DNA of 64,000 bases from Oryzibacter oryziterrae. GTDB lineage: Bacteria > Pseudomonadota > Alphaproteobacteria > Rhizobiales > Pleomorphomonadaceae. The DNA lies in contig NZ_JAKJIC010000001.1 in NCBI RefSeq assembly GCF_021864535.1, positions 372,001-436,000 of the forward strand. Reading direction: 5' to 3'. The translations under genes were made by a program, and so were the position numbers. Numbering within the stretch: position 1 is the stretch's first letter; the number at the start of each line of letters is the position of its first letter. Below, piece by piece: positions 17,259 through 26,658 of the stretch. The notes below the pieces were generated by a model, which was not told the DNA's origin, ran no database searches, and saw only the letters and a program-made list of their open reading frames with translations.

Positions 17259-17906
17259 TCAGGCGGGCATGCGGCCGGCGGCCTTGAGAGCCGACAGGAA
17301 GGCCTCGGCCTTGGCGGCGACCACTTCGGGTGCGTCGCCGGCCTTGTAGAGCGACGAGCCGATGCCGAAACCGGCGACCGGGACGCCCGTCCAGCGGTCG
17401 ATATTGTCGGCGGCAACACCTCCCACCATCAGCACCGGCACAGCACGCGGCAGGACGGCGGATAGGGCGCGGATGATGGCTGGGCTGGCGGCTTCGCCGG
17501 GGAAATATTTCAGCACATGGGCGCCGGCCTTCAGCGCGGCGAAGGCCTCGGTGGGCGTCATGAAGCCGGGCATGCTGAGGAGACCGGCGGCGCGGCTGGC
17601 GGCGATCACGTCCGGGTCGGTGTTGGGCGAGACGATCAGGCGGCCGCCGGCCCTGGCGACGTCGGCGACATCCTGCGGCGTCAGCACCGTGCCGGCTCCG
17701 ATCAGGGCGCGGCCTTCGAAGGCCCTGGCCATGGCGGCGATGGAGGCGAGCGGGTCGGGCGAATTGAGCGGCACCTCGATGACGGTGACGCCGGCGGCGA
17801 CGAGAGCCTCGCCGACCGCGACGGCTTCCTCAGGCTTGACGCCGCGCAGGATGGCGACCACGGGGCACTTGGCGAACCAGCCTTGAAACTCGGCGAATAT
17901 GGTCAT
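17259..17906 (-). CDS. dgoA: 2-dehydro-3-deoxy-6-phosphogalactonate aldolase
   Basis: Class I KDPG/KDPGal aldolase, 215 aa. It cleaves 2-dehydro-3-deoxy-6-phosphogalactonate to pyruvate and glyceraldehyde-3-phosphate. VVAILRG near residue 17 contains the conserved Arg, EVPLNSPD near 44 a catalytic Glu, and HVLKYFPGE near 133 the Schiff-base lysine. The LNSPDPL segment favours the galactonate (DgoA) branch over Eda. The start at 17906 (MTIFAEF) lies 5 bp after the stop of the kinase gene, which makes the two an operon. The frame continues upstream as an antisense-like shadow that was ignored. Confidence 0.88.
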   Translation of the reverse strand: MTIFAEFQGWFAKCPVVAILRGVKPEEAVAVGEALVAAGVTVIEVPLNSPDPLASIAAMARAFEGRALIGAGTVLTPQDVADVARAGGRLIVSPNTDPDVIAASRAAGLLSMPGFMTPTEAFAALKAGAHVLKYFPGEAASPAIIRALSAVLPRAVPVLMVGGVAADNIDRWTGVPVAGFGIGSSLYKAGDAPEVVAAKAEAFLSALKAAGRMPA

Positions 17907-17911
17907 GACAC

Positions 17912-18847
17912 TCAACTCTGCTGGCTTTGGAGGATGCGGGCGAGGCCGGACAGGAAGGCCTGTTCGCCGCTGATGAGGGAGGCGCGCCGGCCCTTGGCGG
18001 CGAGCGCGCGGCTGTAATTGTCGGCGATGACGCCGGCGGCGACCAGGACGATCGGCAGATCGGCGGGCATCAGGGCAATGGCCTCGTGAACCTCGCTGCC
18101 GATCAACAGGCCGGAGAGATAGGGCTTGACGCCGGTGGCGGCGAGGTCGCCGCCGAGCACGAGAGTGCGGGCGTGGAAGGCACGGTTGGTGAGGCCGCCG
18201 TCGGCAGATGCGGCGGCGAGGCCACGGTCGAAATCGGCGGTCGTGTCGATTCCGGCGGCGGCATCCTCGGCCAGCAGCCGCAGCACGGAATGCTGGGTGA
18301 GGAGCGCGAAGAACTCGCCGGTCATGAAGGAGCGGAAGGTGGTGATGCGGCCGCCCTGGCGCAGCGCCCATTTGGAATGGGTGCCGGGCAGGATGACGAT
18401 GGCGTCGCCATCGCCCGCGCCGAGGATCTGGGTTTCCTCGCCGCGCATGACGTCGACCACGGCGGCGGACCGGTCGATCAGGCCGGGGATGATGGAGATG
18501 GGGCTGCCCTGGCTCGCCTTGAAGGTGAGGCCGGCGGCGGCAATCTCGGCAAGACCGGCGGGACAGGGGGCATAGGGCGCCTCGCGCCAGCCGTTGCGGC
18601 TGCCGATCATGCCGGCCATGACGACAGGCAGGGCGGGATCGGCGGTGAGCCAGTCGCCGCATTCGCGGAGCAGGACCGGCTCGAAGGCGCCATTCTTGAC
18701 CTGGGCGACGCCGTCGTCGCAGGAGCGGACATCGAGAACCGTACCGTCGCTGGCGACCAGATAAGCGCGAAAGCGGCTGGTGCCCCAATCGACGGCCACA
18801 AACAGGGGACGCTTGGCGACAGCGGTTTCCAGGGCTTCCTCAGCCAT
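17912..18847 (-). CDS. dgoK: 2-dehydro-3-deoxygalactonokinase
   Basis: Sugar-acid kinase of 311 aa in the actin-like fold. It phosphorylates 2-dehydro-3-deoxygalactonate at O6, feeding the aldolase encoded next. [16 protein letters not shown] near residue 17 is the phosphate-1 motif. The stretch [10 protein letters not shown] near residue 157 and MTGEFFALL are typical of DgoK. The start is uncertain: ATG at 18847 with an AGCGAGG site is preferred, and a GTG at 18895 would add 16 residues. No galactonate dehydratase, dehydrogenase or transporter gene lies beside this pair. Confidence 0.87.
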   Translation of the reverse strand: MAEEALETAVAKRPLFVAVDWGTSRFRAYLVASDGTVLDVRSCDDGVAQVKNGAFEPVLLRECGDWLTADPALPVVMAGMIGSRNGWREAPYAPCPAGLAEIAAAGLTFKASQGSPISIIPGLIDRSAAVVDVMRGEETQILGAGDGDAIVILPGTHSKWALRQGGRITTFRSFMTGEFFALLTQHSVLRLLAEDAAAGIDTTADFDRGLAAASADGGLTNRAFHARTLVLGGDLAATGVKPYLSGLLIGSEVHEAIALMPADLPIVLVAAGVIADNYSRALAAKGRRASLISGEQAFLSGLARILQSQQS

Positions 18848-19078
18848 GCGAGCCTCGCTTTTTCCGGAGGATTTGGGGGAATCGGTGACTGGCACGCGAG
18901 GCCCTCGGACGAGGAGAGCATAATGGCAGAAAAGCCGTTGGAAATCATGGGGCTTGCGCGAAAATCTTCACAGAAAATGTGCTGCCGGTTTGGGGGGAGT
19001 CCGCGGCGTAGGGGGCAGCAGACGGCGAGGTTGACAAGGCTGGCGAGCAAGCCGCAATTCCTGCTTCAGGAGGGGGCC

Positions 19079-19477
19079 ATGACCAAGCTCAGGGTTTACG
19101 ACGAGCACGACCATCTGCTCGCGCTTGATCTGCGCGACTTGTTGAAGCTGCTGGCGCCGCGGTCGTTGGCTGCGCGCTGGACGGTGGCGCCCGTGAGGGA
19201 GGCGGACGGCGAAGCCCGTTTCGAGGCAACGGGCGAGGAGGGCGAGCGGCTTGAGCGTCTGGCGCAAGTGGGGGCGACGGTGACCGGACAGGAGCTGGCG
19301 GCGATGGCCGCAAAGGTCGGGCAGGTCATCTGGGGCGAGTTTGTCGGGATGGAGACGACGGCACCGGGCTCGCCATGGGTGATCATCCGCGCCATCGATA
19401 GCACATGCTATGAAATCGAGACAGATGACATGGCGGTGCTGAACAAGGTCAAGGTGACCTATCGGCAGGTCCGCTAG
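19079..19477 (+). CDS. Conserved hypothetical protein, 132 aa
   Basis: Start at 19079 chosen because AGGAGGGGG lies directly upstream; the same frame is open further upstream, but only as a shadow of dgoK. The protein (MTKLRVYDEHDHLL) is soluble, mixed alpha-beta, without signal peptide or membrane segment. Residues 67-90 are alanine-rich helix, and the C-terminus has the pattern WVIIRAIDSTCYEIETDD. I do not recognise a named family. It stands alone, 231 bp after the divergent dgoK start and 382 bp before macA. Confidence 0.65.
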   Translation: MTKLRVYDEHDHLLALDLRDLLKLLAPRSLAARWTVAPVREADGEARFEATGEEGERLERLAQVGATVTGQELAAMAAKVGQVIWGEFVGMETTAPGSPWVIIRAIDSTCYEIETDDMAVLNKVKVTYRQVR

Positions 19478-19859
19478 GGCGTTGGTCGAAACACTGGTCG
19501 CGTATTGGGTGTCCGGTGATCTGTCGCCAAATTGCAATCCTGATACGAATTACTACAGACTGACATGGTTCAGACACACATGTTTCCCCCTGTTTTCTGG
19601 TGCCTGCATCGAACAATCAATTCCTCTTCATTTCAGATGTTTACGCTTGTCTTGGCCTGGGGCGAGGGCCATGTCTCAAGGGAACGCGCGCGCTGCCGTC
19701 GCTGATGCCGGGATCGGGGATGCGGCGCGCCCAAACGCAAAGATTGCAGATGCCGACCTTCCTTTCCGCCGAACACGCCCCATCTTCAGGTGACTTTTTC
19801 GAACGCGGCAGGGCCGTGACGAAGATGGGCGTGAGCCTGCCAACCCCGGAGCTTTCATC
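19478..19859. other. Intergenic stretch, no gene seen
   Basis: 382 bp between the 132-aa hypothetical gene and macA. The left part (19490-19650) is AT-rich for this window and probably holds the macAB promoter. The open frames here are short, lack ribosome sites and have no protein-like composition. No tRNA-like fold, strong hairpin or repeat was found by eye. Confidence 0.5.
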
Positions 19860-21086
19860 ATGAGTTCGCCAGCAAAGCGCAGCCGGGGCGGCAAGACCGT
19901 GGTGTATCTGCTTCTGATCCTGCTGCTCGCAGGCGGCGGCTACTGGGTGAAGACAAGCTATTTCGGCAAGGCGGCGCCGACCTACATGACCTCGGTGGTC
20001 GGCAAGGGCAACGTGGAGGTGACGGTGCTCGCCTCCGGCACGCTGCGGCCGGTCAAGCTGGTGGCGGTGGGCGCGCAGGTATCCGGGCGGATCACCAAGG
20101 TGCCGGTGGGCCTGGGCGACAGCGTGAAGGCGGGCGATCCCATCGCGGAAATCGACTCTGTGACGCAGCAGAATGCGCTCAGGACGGCACAGGCCTCGCT
20201 GGCCAATATCGAGGCGCAGCGGGACGAGAAGCAGGCGACGCTGACGCTGGCCGAGCAGACGCTGGCGCGCCAGCAGGCCGTGCTGGCCCAGAATGCCATT
20301 TCGCATGCCGATTTCGAGACGGCGGAAGCGCAGGTGAAGACGACCAAGGCGCAGATCGCGGCGCTGGAGGCGCAGATCAAGTCGGCGCAGGTAGCTGTCG
20401 ATACGGCCAAGGTCAACCTGGGCTATACGCGCATCACCGCGCCGATCGACGGGACGGTGCTCGCCATCGTCAGCCAGCAGGGGCAGACGGTCAACGCGGC
20501 GCAGTCGGCACCGACCATCGTGATCCTGGGACAGCTCGATCAGATGACCGTGCAGGCCGAGATTTCCGAGGCCGACGTGGTGCGGGTGGCGCCCGGCCAG
20601 AAGGTGTATTTCTCCATCGTCGGCGATCCCGACCGGCGCTATGACGCGACGCTGCAATCGATCGATCCGGCGCCGGAGAACATCAAGTCGGACTCGAGTT
20701 TCTCGACGTCGAGTTCGTCGAGCAGTTCGTCGTCATCGTCCACGGCGGTCTATTACAACGGCAATTTCAACGTGCCCAATCCGGACGGGCGGCTGCGCAC
20801 CTACATGACGGCGGAGGTGCACATCGTGCTGGGATCGGCGCAGGATGTGCTGACCGTGCCCTATGCGGCACTGGGCGAGCGCGACAAGGACGGCCGCTAC
20901 AAGGTGCGGCTGCTGGCCGCCGAGGGGCGGGTGACCGAGGCCTGGGTGAGCATTGGCCTCACCGACAAGATCACGGCGCAGGTGACGGACGGCTTGTCGG
21001 AAGGCGATCGGGTGATCACCGGCGAACGGGCGGCCGGGGCCGCGGCATCCTCCGTCCGTCTGGGCGGCCCGCCGGGAGGGCTGTGA
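19860..21086 (+). CDS. macA: MacA-type periplasmic adaptor (membrane fusion protein)
   Basis: Adaptor protein of 408 aa for an ABC-type tripartite exporter. One N-terminal membrane anchor spans about residues 14-34 (VVYLLLILLLAGGGYW). Then come the biotinyl-lipoyl-like half (ASGTLRPVKLVAVGAQVSGR), a coiled-coil hairpin (about 95-180), the second lipoyl half (YTRITAPIDGTV) and the beta-barrel domain. A run of about eleven serines near residues 283-293 interrupts the barrel region at a place where MacA homologues have a flexible loop. The macB gene starts 3 bp after its stop. Substrates of the family include macrolides, peptides and lipids. No TolC gene is next to it. Confidence 0.9.
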   Translation: MSSPAKRSRGGKTVVYLLLILLLAGGGYWVKTSYFGKAAPTYMTSVVGKGNVEVTVLASGTLRPVKLVAVGAQVSGRITKVPVGLGDSVKAGDPIAEIDSVTQQNALRTAQASLANIEAQRDEKQATLTLAEQTLARQQAVLAQNAISHADFETAEAQVKTTKAQIAALEAQIKSAQVAVDTAKVNLGYTRITAPIDGTVLAIVSQQGQTVNAAQSAPTIVILGQLDQMTVQAEISEADVVRVAPGQKVYFSIVGDPDRRYDATLQSIDPAPENIKSDSSFSTSSSSSSSSSSSTAVYYNGNFNVPNPDGRLRTYMTAEVHIVLGSAQDVLTVPYAALGERDKDGRYKVRLLAAEGRVTEAWVSIGLTDKITAQVTDGLSEGDRVITGERAAGAAASSVRLGGPPGGL

Positions 21087-21089
21087 GCC

Positions 21090-23054
21090 ATGGCGGCCTT
21101 CATCGAGATCGAAAAGCTCCGGCGGGATTACCCCTCGGGAGAGGGCACCATCACCGTGCTCAAGGACATCGACCTGACCATCGAGGCCGGGGAGATGGTG
21201 GCGATCGTCGGTGCGTCCGGCTCGGGCAAGTCGACGCTGATGAACATTCTCGGCTGTCTCGACCGGCCGACGTCGGGCAGCTATCGCGTGGCGGGACGGG
21301 AAGTGGCGTCGCTGGAGGCCGATGAGCTGGCGGCGCTGAGGCGCGAGCATTTCGGCTTCATCTTCCAGAAATACCATCTGCTGTCGGAGTTGACGGCGCT
21401 CGGCAATGTGGAAGTGCCGGCGGTCTATGCCGGTCTGCCGCCGCAGGCGCGCGCCGAGCGGGCCAACCAGCTGCTGACGCGGCTCGGCATGTCCGACCGC
21501 ACCGAACACAAGCCGGGGCAGCTTTCCGGTGGCCAGCAGCAGCGCGTTTCCATCGCGCGGGCGCTGATGAATGGCGGCGAGCTGATCCTGGCCGACGAGC
21601 CGACCGGCGCGCTCGACCGGCGGTCGGGCGAGGAGGTGCTGCGCATTCTCGAAGAGCTCAACGCCGAAGGCAAGACGGTGATCATCGTCACCCACGACAT
21701 GCAGGTGGCGGGACGGGCGCGGCGGGTGATCGAGATTTCGGACGGAGAAATCCTCGCCGACCGCAGGAACGAGCGTCCGCCGGTGGAGACGACGACGCTG
21801 GAAGCGGACGGGACGGCGCCGGGGCGATCGCGCGGCGGCTGGCTGCGCAGCGTCGCGGACCGGTTCAAGGAAGCGCTGCGCATGGCCGTGCTGGCGATGC
21901 TGGCGCATCGGCTGCGCACCTTCCTGACCATGCTCGGTATCATCATCGGCATTGCCTCGGTGGTGACGGTGGTGGCGCTGGGGCAGGGCACGCAACAGAT
22001 GGTGCTGGCCAACATCTCGAGCCTTGGCACCAGCACGCTGGAGGTTTTTGCCGGCAAATCCTTTGGCGACACGCGGTCGGGCCGCATCACCACGCTGGTG
22101 GTGGCCGACGCGGAGGAGCTGGCCAAGCAGCCCTATGTGACGGCGGTGACGCCGACCGTCTCGACCTCGGCGGTGGTGCGCTCGGGTTCGATCGTCGCCA
22201 ATGCCATGGTCAACGGCGTGGGCGACCAGTATTTCGCCGCCAAGGGCACCAAGCTGGCGAGCGGCCGGTTTTTCGGGGCCGACGACGTGGCGGCGCGCGG
22301 CCAGGACGTGGTGATCGACGAGAATACGCGCAAGACGCTGTTCGAGGACAGCGGCGTCGACCCCTTGGGGCAAGTGATTCTGGTGGGCTCGGTGCCCTGT
22401 CGCGTGGTGGGCGTGACCGAGCCGCAGCAGGGCGGCTTCGGATCGAGCCAGAATCTGTCGATCTTCGCGCCCTTCACCACGGTGCAGACGCGATTCCAGG
22501 GATCGAGTTCGCTGCGCTCGATCACCGTGCGCGTGGCCGATGACGTGGACACCAAGCTGGCCGAGCAGGATGTGACGCGCTTTCTGGAGGCGCGGCACGG
22601 AACCAGGGACTTCTTCATTCTCAACACCGACGACATCCGCGCCACCATCACCAGCACCACGGAAATGCTGACGCTGCTGGTGGCCGCCATCGCGGTGATC
22701 TCGCTGGTGGTGGGCGGCATCGGCGTGATGAACATCATGCTGGTGTCGGTGTCCGAGCGCGTCAACGAGATCGGCGTGCGCATGGCGGTCGGGGCGCGGC
22801 AGAGCGACATCCTGCAGCAGTTCCTCATCGAGGCGGTGCTGGTGTGCCTGATCGGCGGCTTCATGGGCATCGCGCTGTCGGTCGGCGCCGGACAGGCGAT
22901 TGCGCTCAGCACCACGAAGTTCCAGCTGATCTATTCGACCACCTCGATCGTTGCGGCCTGCCTGTGCTCGACACTGATCGGCGTCGTGTTCGGCTATCTG
23001 CCGGCCCGCAACGCGTCCAAGCTCGACCCGGTGGTGGCGCTGGCGCGGGACTGA
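21090..23054 (+). CDS. macB: MacB-type ABC transporter, fused ATPase and permease
   Basis: Inner-membrane exporter subunit of 654 aa. The N-terminal ATPase has Walker A GASGSGKST near residue 44, signature LSGGQQQR near 145, Walker B LILADEPTGALD and the H-loop VTHD. A linker of about 40 residues leads to the FtsX-like permease with one membrane helix near 285, a large periplasmic domain (about 310-530) and three C-terminal helices. The motif GGIGVMNIMLVSVSERVNEIG near residue 550 is the MacB hallmark. It acts as a dimer that drives the MacA adaptor mechanically. Last gene of the pair. Confidence 0.93.
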   Translation: MAAFIEIEKLRRDYPSGEGTITVLKDIDLTIEAGEMVAIVGASGSGKSTLMNILGCLDRPTSGSYRVAGREVASLEADELAALRREHFGFIFQKYHLLSELTALGNVEVPAVYAGLPPQARAERANQLLTRLGMSDRTEHKPGQLSGGQQQRVSIARALMNGGELILADEPTGALDRRSGEEVLRILEELNAEGKTVIIVTHDMQVAGRARRVIEISDGEILADRRNERPPVETTTLEADGTAPGRSRGGWLRSVADRFKEALRMAVLAMLAHRLRTFLTMLGIIIGIASVVTVVALGQGTQQMVLANISSLGTSTLEVFAGKSFGDTRSGRITTLVVADAEELAKQPYVTAVTPTVSTSAVVRSGSIVANAMVNGVGDQYFAAKGTKLASGRFFGADDVAARGQDVVIDENTRKTLFEDSGVDPLGQVILVGSVPCRVVGVTEPQQGGFGSSQNLSIFAPFTTVQTRFQGSSSLRSITVRVADDVDTKLAEQDVTRFLEARHGTRDFFILNTDDIRATITSTTEMLTLLVAAIAVISLVVGGIGVMNIMLVSVSERVNEIGVRMAVGARQSDILQQFLIEAVLVCLIGGFMGIALSVGAGQAIALSTTKFQLIYSTTSIVAACLCSTLIGVVFGYLPARNASKLDPVVALARD

Positions 23055-23263
23055 CGGTGTGCTGCGCCAAAGGTTGCCAAATAATAAATCGCAGATTCCC
23101 AAAACAAGACGCCAGCGTAAAGCATTTGCTTACCATGATTTGTCATGATTGCTTCACCGGTCGAAGCCTGCCTTCGGATTGCCACAGCTGTTCTCAAGTG
23201 TTGCGGTGAACCAGCGGGTTTCTGTGCTTACCGACCGGCGGTGTAACTGTTGAGTGCGAGTAG

Positions 23264-24457
23264 ATGGCGGCGGCAGCGGCAGTTTTCAGTAGCGGATGCG
23301 AGCCGGTTTCTTTCCGGATCCCTGTCAGGATTGACGGGCTTTACCGTAGCGCCCTGGTCGCGTTGACCGGTGTTGCGACGCTTTCGTGGATGGCCATGAC
23401 CTTGAACATGGTCGGCACCATGAACGAGACGCTTTCGACGGTGCACTTGTCTTCCTATGACGCAGGACTGGACCTGCGGCCCTTGCCGCTGACGGTGCTG
23501 CCGGGCGCGCATCAGTCGGCCTTCGATCGCCCCTCGCTGTTGCCGGCTGCCGGCATGGACGACGCGTCCGGGCTGACGGCGGATGCCATCCGCCTGTCGC
23601 GCGAGAAGGCGGCGACCGCGGCGCTGGCCGGGCGGATGTCCGATGCGCTCGGCGGTTATGCGGCGACGGCTCTGGCCTATGCGGCGCCGACGATCACCCG
23701 CCTTGAGCAGGCGCACATGCGCCTGGTGCTGAACGATCCGGCGGAAGCCGCCGTGAATCGCGAACGGCACGCTCTTGATTTCACACAGAAATTTGTCAGC
23801 GGCCAGTGGGATTCCTACAAGATTGCCGTGGCGCCGCCGCCGGTGCCGATTGTTCGGCCAAAGCCGCCGGTGGTGCTTGCCGCGCCGGCCAAGACGGAAG
23901 CGCCCAAGGTGGTTGCGGCCGCGACGGTTCCGGCTGTCGCCGCGCCTGAGCAGCGGGTGAAGCCCAAGCCGACCGTGGAAGCCGAGCCGAAGGTGGCGGC
24001 GATCAATCCGGGCTCGCTGCAGGGGCTGCCGGGCCGCGACAGCGGCGTCGCCGTCTATGATCTGTCCGCCGGCGTCGTCTATCTGCCGAGCGGCGAAAAG
24101 CTGGAAGCGCATTCGGGCATGGGCCAGATGCGCGACAACATCAAGTATGTGCATGTGAAGATGCGGGGCGCCACGCCGCCGGGTATCTATAACCTCACCT
24201 ATCGCGAAGCGCTGTTCCACGGCGTGCAGGCGCTGCGCCTGACGCCCACCAATGGCGTCGCGCCGCTTGGCCGCAATGGCCTGTTGGCCCACACCTACAT
24301 GCTGCGCGTGCCCGGCGACTCCAACGGCTGCGTGGTGTTCAAGAACTACAGCCGCTTCCTCGCGGCCTTCAAGCGCGGCGAAATCCGCCAGATGAAGGTG
24401 GTGCCGAGCGTGAAGCCGTCGGCTACACAGCGGGTGGCGTCGCTGTTCTTCGGCTGA
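23264..24457 (+). CDS. DUF2778 (Tlde1-type, L,D-transpeptidase-like) membrane protein
   Basis: Protein of 397 aa with one N-terminal membrane segment (about residues 28-52), a long Ala/Pro/Lys/Val-rich linker (about 190-245) and a C-terminal DUF2778 domain (about 262-385). In the domain, VAVYDLSAGVVYLPSGEKLEAHSG, HTYMLRVPGDSNGCVVFKNY and the final RFLAAFKRGEI match this family; the His in AHTYM and the Cys in SNGC are the presumed catalytic pair. Family members cleave or exchange peptidoglycan peptides, and some are type VI effectors. Here it is a lone chromosomal gene with an anchor, so a housekeeping wall-editing role is more likely. The start at 23264 has only a weak ribosome site. Confidence 0.75.
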   Translation: MAAAAAVFSSGCEPVSFRIPVRIDGLYRSALVALTGVATLSWMAMTLNMVGTMNETLSTVHLSSYDAGLDLRPLPLTVLPGAHQSAFDRPSLLPAAGMDDASGLTADAIRLSREKAATAALAGRMSDALGGYAATALAYAAPTITRLEQAHMRLVLNDPAEAAVNRERHALDFTQKFVSGQWDSYKIAVAPPPVPIVRPKPPVVLAAPAKTEAPKVVAAATVPAVAAPEQRVKPKPTVEAEPKVAAINPGSLQGLPGRDSGVAVYDLSAGVVYLPSGEKLEAHSGMGQMRDNIKYVHVKMRGATPPGIYNLTYREALFHGVQALRLTPTNGVAPLGRNGLLAHTYMLRVPGDSNGCVVFKNYSRFLAAFKRGEIRQMKVVPSVKPSATQRVASLFFG

Positions 24458-24569
24458 GAGCTTGGCCTAAACTTTACCGGACCCTGCGTGTGATACCTGT
24501 ATTTTGCTATTTTAACGGGCGGCCGGCAGGGCTGTACTGACGATTGGCAAGGCTGCCGGAGAGGTATCG

Positions 24570-24848
24570 ATGCGAAGCGAGATTGTAGAGGTACTTTCCG
24601 ATCAAACCAACGCAGTCATCATGCGGCATCCTGCCCGTGCCTATCCGGGGGTACTCGTGCAGGGCGACAGTCTATATACTTTGTGTCAACGCGCTGATGC
24701 TGCGTGCAATGAGGTAGGGCGAGGTCAACCAGGCTTCAGTGAGGTCAATTTTCTTCGCAATGCACTATGGGTTTACCTTACTCACTACAAAGTTTCACTA
24801 TTTGAGCACGGTATAGCGGTGCCCTTTTCTGAAGATTCGGTACCATGA
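24570..24848 (+). CDS. Small hypothetical protein, DUF6959-like
   Basis: Protein of 92 aa, cytoplasmic. The N-terminal half (IEVLSDQTNAVIMRHPAR-type pattern followed by YPGVLVQGDSLYTL) resembles the small DUF6959 family, and the C-terminal half is helical. GGAGAGG lies 8 bp before the ATG. Its base composition is clearly more AT-rich than the neighbours, and it stands alone between two unrelated operons, which suggests recent acquisition. The function of the family is not known to me. Confidence 0.6.
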   Translation: MRSEIVEVLSDQTNAVIMRHPARAYPGVLVQGDSLYTLCQRADAACNEVGRGQPGFSEVNFLRNALWVYLTHYKVSLFEHGIAVPFSEDSVP

Positions 24849-25060
24849 CGTGGCTATTCCGACAGACAGAGGCTTCAGCAATTAAGCCGTGCCCTTGCCA
24901 TTTTCATTCCAAGGCGCTTGAGGCAATCTGGTGGTGGGTGTCGAGCCGCAGGCTGGTTCGGGCTCTTTCTTTCGCGCTGCAACAAGACGTCTCGACATCT
25001 TGGGCGGGGATCGCTATTCGGTTTGGCGGTTGTTTTCCTGCTGGATCGCGTTGAGGCGTC

Positions 25061-25852
25061 ATGATCGTCGACAGTCATTGTCACCTGGACTTCCCTGATT
25101 TTGCCGATGAACGCGACGCGCTGGTCGAACGGGCCGCGGCGGCCGGCGTCGGGCTGATGGTGTCCATCTGCACGCGGGTGCGGCGCTTCCCTGAGATCGC
25201 CGCCATCGCCGAGGCCTATCCGTCGGTCTATTGCTCGGTCGGAACCCATCCGCATCAGGCGGATGAGGAGAATGACGTCACCACCGAGGAACTGGTGCGG
25301 CTCGCCGCCCATCCCAAATGCGTGGCGATCGGCGAGGCGGGGCTCGACTATTTCTATGATCACGCGCCGCGTGTCGAGCAGGCCGAGGGGCTGCGCCGGC
25401 ATATCGCGGCGGCGCGCATCACCCAGCTGCCGCTGGTGATCCATTCGCGCGACGCCGATGACGACATGATCGCCATTCTGGAAGACGAGATGGGCAAGGG
25501 CGCCTTTCCGGCGCTGCTGCATTGCTTCTCGTCGGGCCGCACGCTGATGGAGCGGGCGGTTGCCATCGGGCTCTATGTGTCCTTCTCGGGCATCCTGACC
25601 TTCAAGCGTTCGGAAGAGATCCGCGAGATCGCCCGCGACGTGCCGATGGATCGGCTGCTGGTGGAGACCGACGCGCCCTATCTGGCGCCGCTGCCCTGGC
25701 GTGGCAAGCGCAACGAGCCGGCCTATGTGGCGCATACCTGCAAGGTGCTGGCCGAGGTGAAGGGCGTGCCCGTGGAGGAGATGGCGCGGGTGACCACCGA
25801 CAATTTCTTCCGCCTGTTCGCCAAGGTGCCGCGCGAGGCCTTGCAGCCATGA
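25061..25852 (+). CDS. tatD: TatD family metal-dependent hydrolase
   Basis: TIM-barrel DNase-type hydrolase of 263 aa. DSHCHLDFPDF at residues 4-14 gives the HxH metal ligands. GEAGLDYFYD near 89 has the bridging Glu, and HSRDADDD, LHCFSSG and ETDAPYLAP hold the remaining His and Asp ligands. TatD proteins remove 3' nucleotides from DNA and take part in repair; the name does not imply Tat export. Its stop overlaps the start of the MBL hydrolase gene (ATGA). In many relatives metG lies upstream of this pair, but here an AT-rich small gene does. Confidence 0.92.
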   Translation: MIVDSHCHLDFPDFADERDALVERAAAAGVGLMVSICTRVRRFPEIAAIAEAYPSVYCSVGTHPHQADEENDVTTEELVRLAAHPKCVAIGEAGLDYFYDHAPRVEQAEGLRRHIAAARITQLPLVIHSRDADDDMIAILEDEMGKGAFPALLHCFSSGRTLMERAVAIGLYVSFSGILTFKRSEEIREIARDVPMDRLLVETDAPYLAPLPWRGKRNEPAYVAHTCKVLAEVKGVPVEEMARVTTDNFFRLFAKVPREALQP

Positions 25853-26658
25853 GCGGAGAGCGTCTGCGCGTCACCATACTCGGATGCGGCTCGTCGCCCG
25901 GCGTGCCGCGCATCGGCAACGACTGGGGGGCGTGCGACCCCAACGAGCCGAAGAACCGGCGCCTGCGCTCGTCGGTGATGTTTGAACGGATCAGCGGGCA
26001 GGGCGTCACGCGGGTGATCGTCGACACCGGCCCGGACTTCCGCGAGCAGATGCTGCGCGCCGAGGTGGGCGTGGCACATGCGGTGATCTACACCCATCCG
26101 CATGCCGACCATATCCACGGCATCGACGAGCTGAGGCAGTTCGTCATCAACGGCAAGCATCGCGTGCCGATCTATGCCGACGCAGCGACGCTCGATCGGC
26201 TGAAGCAGGCCTTCGGCTACTGTTTCGAGACCCCAACGGGCTCGGCCTATCCGCCGATCGTGCGGGAAAATCTGGTGACGCCCGGAAAGGCCTTCACCGT
26301 GGACGGTCCCGGCGGCCCGATGGAGATCCTGCCCTATGCGCAGGTGCATGGCGACATCATCAGCATCGGCTATCGCGTTGGCGACGTGGCCTATTCCTCC
26401 GATATCAACGCGTTGCCCGACGAGACGGTGCCGCTGATCGAAGGCGTCGGCATGTTCATCGTCGACGCGTTGCGCTACACGCCGCATCCCAGCCATTTCA
26501 GCGTCGACGAGGCCATTGCTGCGGCCCGGAGAATCGGCGCGAGGCAGACCATTCTGACCCACATGCATATCGATCTCGACTATGCGACGCTGAAGGGGCG
26601 GCTGCCGGCCGACGTGGAGCCAGCTTATGACGGGCTTTACGTGGAAAGGACTATCTGA
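25849..26658 (+). CDS. MBL-fold metallo-hydrolase (PhnP-like)
   Basis: Metallo-beta-lactamase-fold phosphodiesterase of 269 aa. The N-terminus has LGCGSSPGVPRIG as in PhnP-type enzymes. HPHADHIHGIDELRQ near residue 82 is the HxHxDH zinc motif. AQVHGD, SSDINALP and the C-terminal HMHIDLDY supply other ligands. The start at 25849 overlaps the tatD stop by 4 bp, so translation is coupled. The tatD-MBL pair is a common alphaproteobacterial order. The physiological substrate is unclear; cyclic phosphates or nucleic acid ends are likely. Confidence 0.9.
   Translation: MSGERLRVTILGCGSSPGVPRIGNDWGACDPNEPKNRRLRSSVMFERISGQGVTRVIVDTGPDFREQMLRAEVGVAHAVIYTHPHADHIHGIDELRQFVINGKHRVPIYADAATLDRLKQAFGYCFETPTGSAYPPIVRENLVTPGKAFTVDGPGGPMEILPYAQVHGDIISIGYRVGDVAYSSDINALPDETVPLIEGVGMFIVDALRYTPHPSHFSVDEAIAAARRIGARQTILTHMHIDLDYATLKGRLPADVEPAYDGLYVERTI

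Noticed and set aside
17907-18788. Upstream extension of the dgoA frame into a long fusion
   Set aside because: The extra 290 codons are Arg/His/Pro-rich and antisense-like relative to no gene of their own; dgoK is clearly encoded there in another frame.
20733-23102. Leftward open frame of 789 codons
   Set aside because: Antisense to macAB; no domain-like sequence.
24845-25054. Rightward frame of 69 codons overlapping the end of the DUF6959-like gene by ATGA
   Set aside because: The overlap looks operon-like, but the sequence (Trp, Cys, Ser rich, no pattern) is not protein-like.
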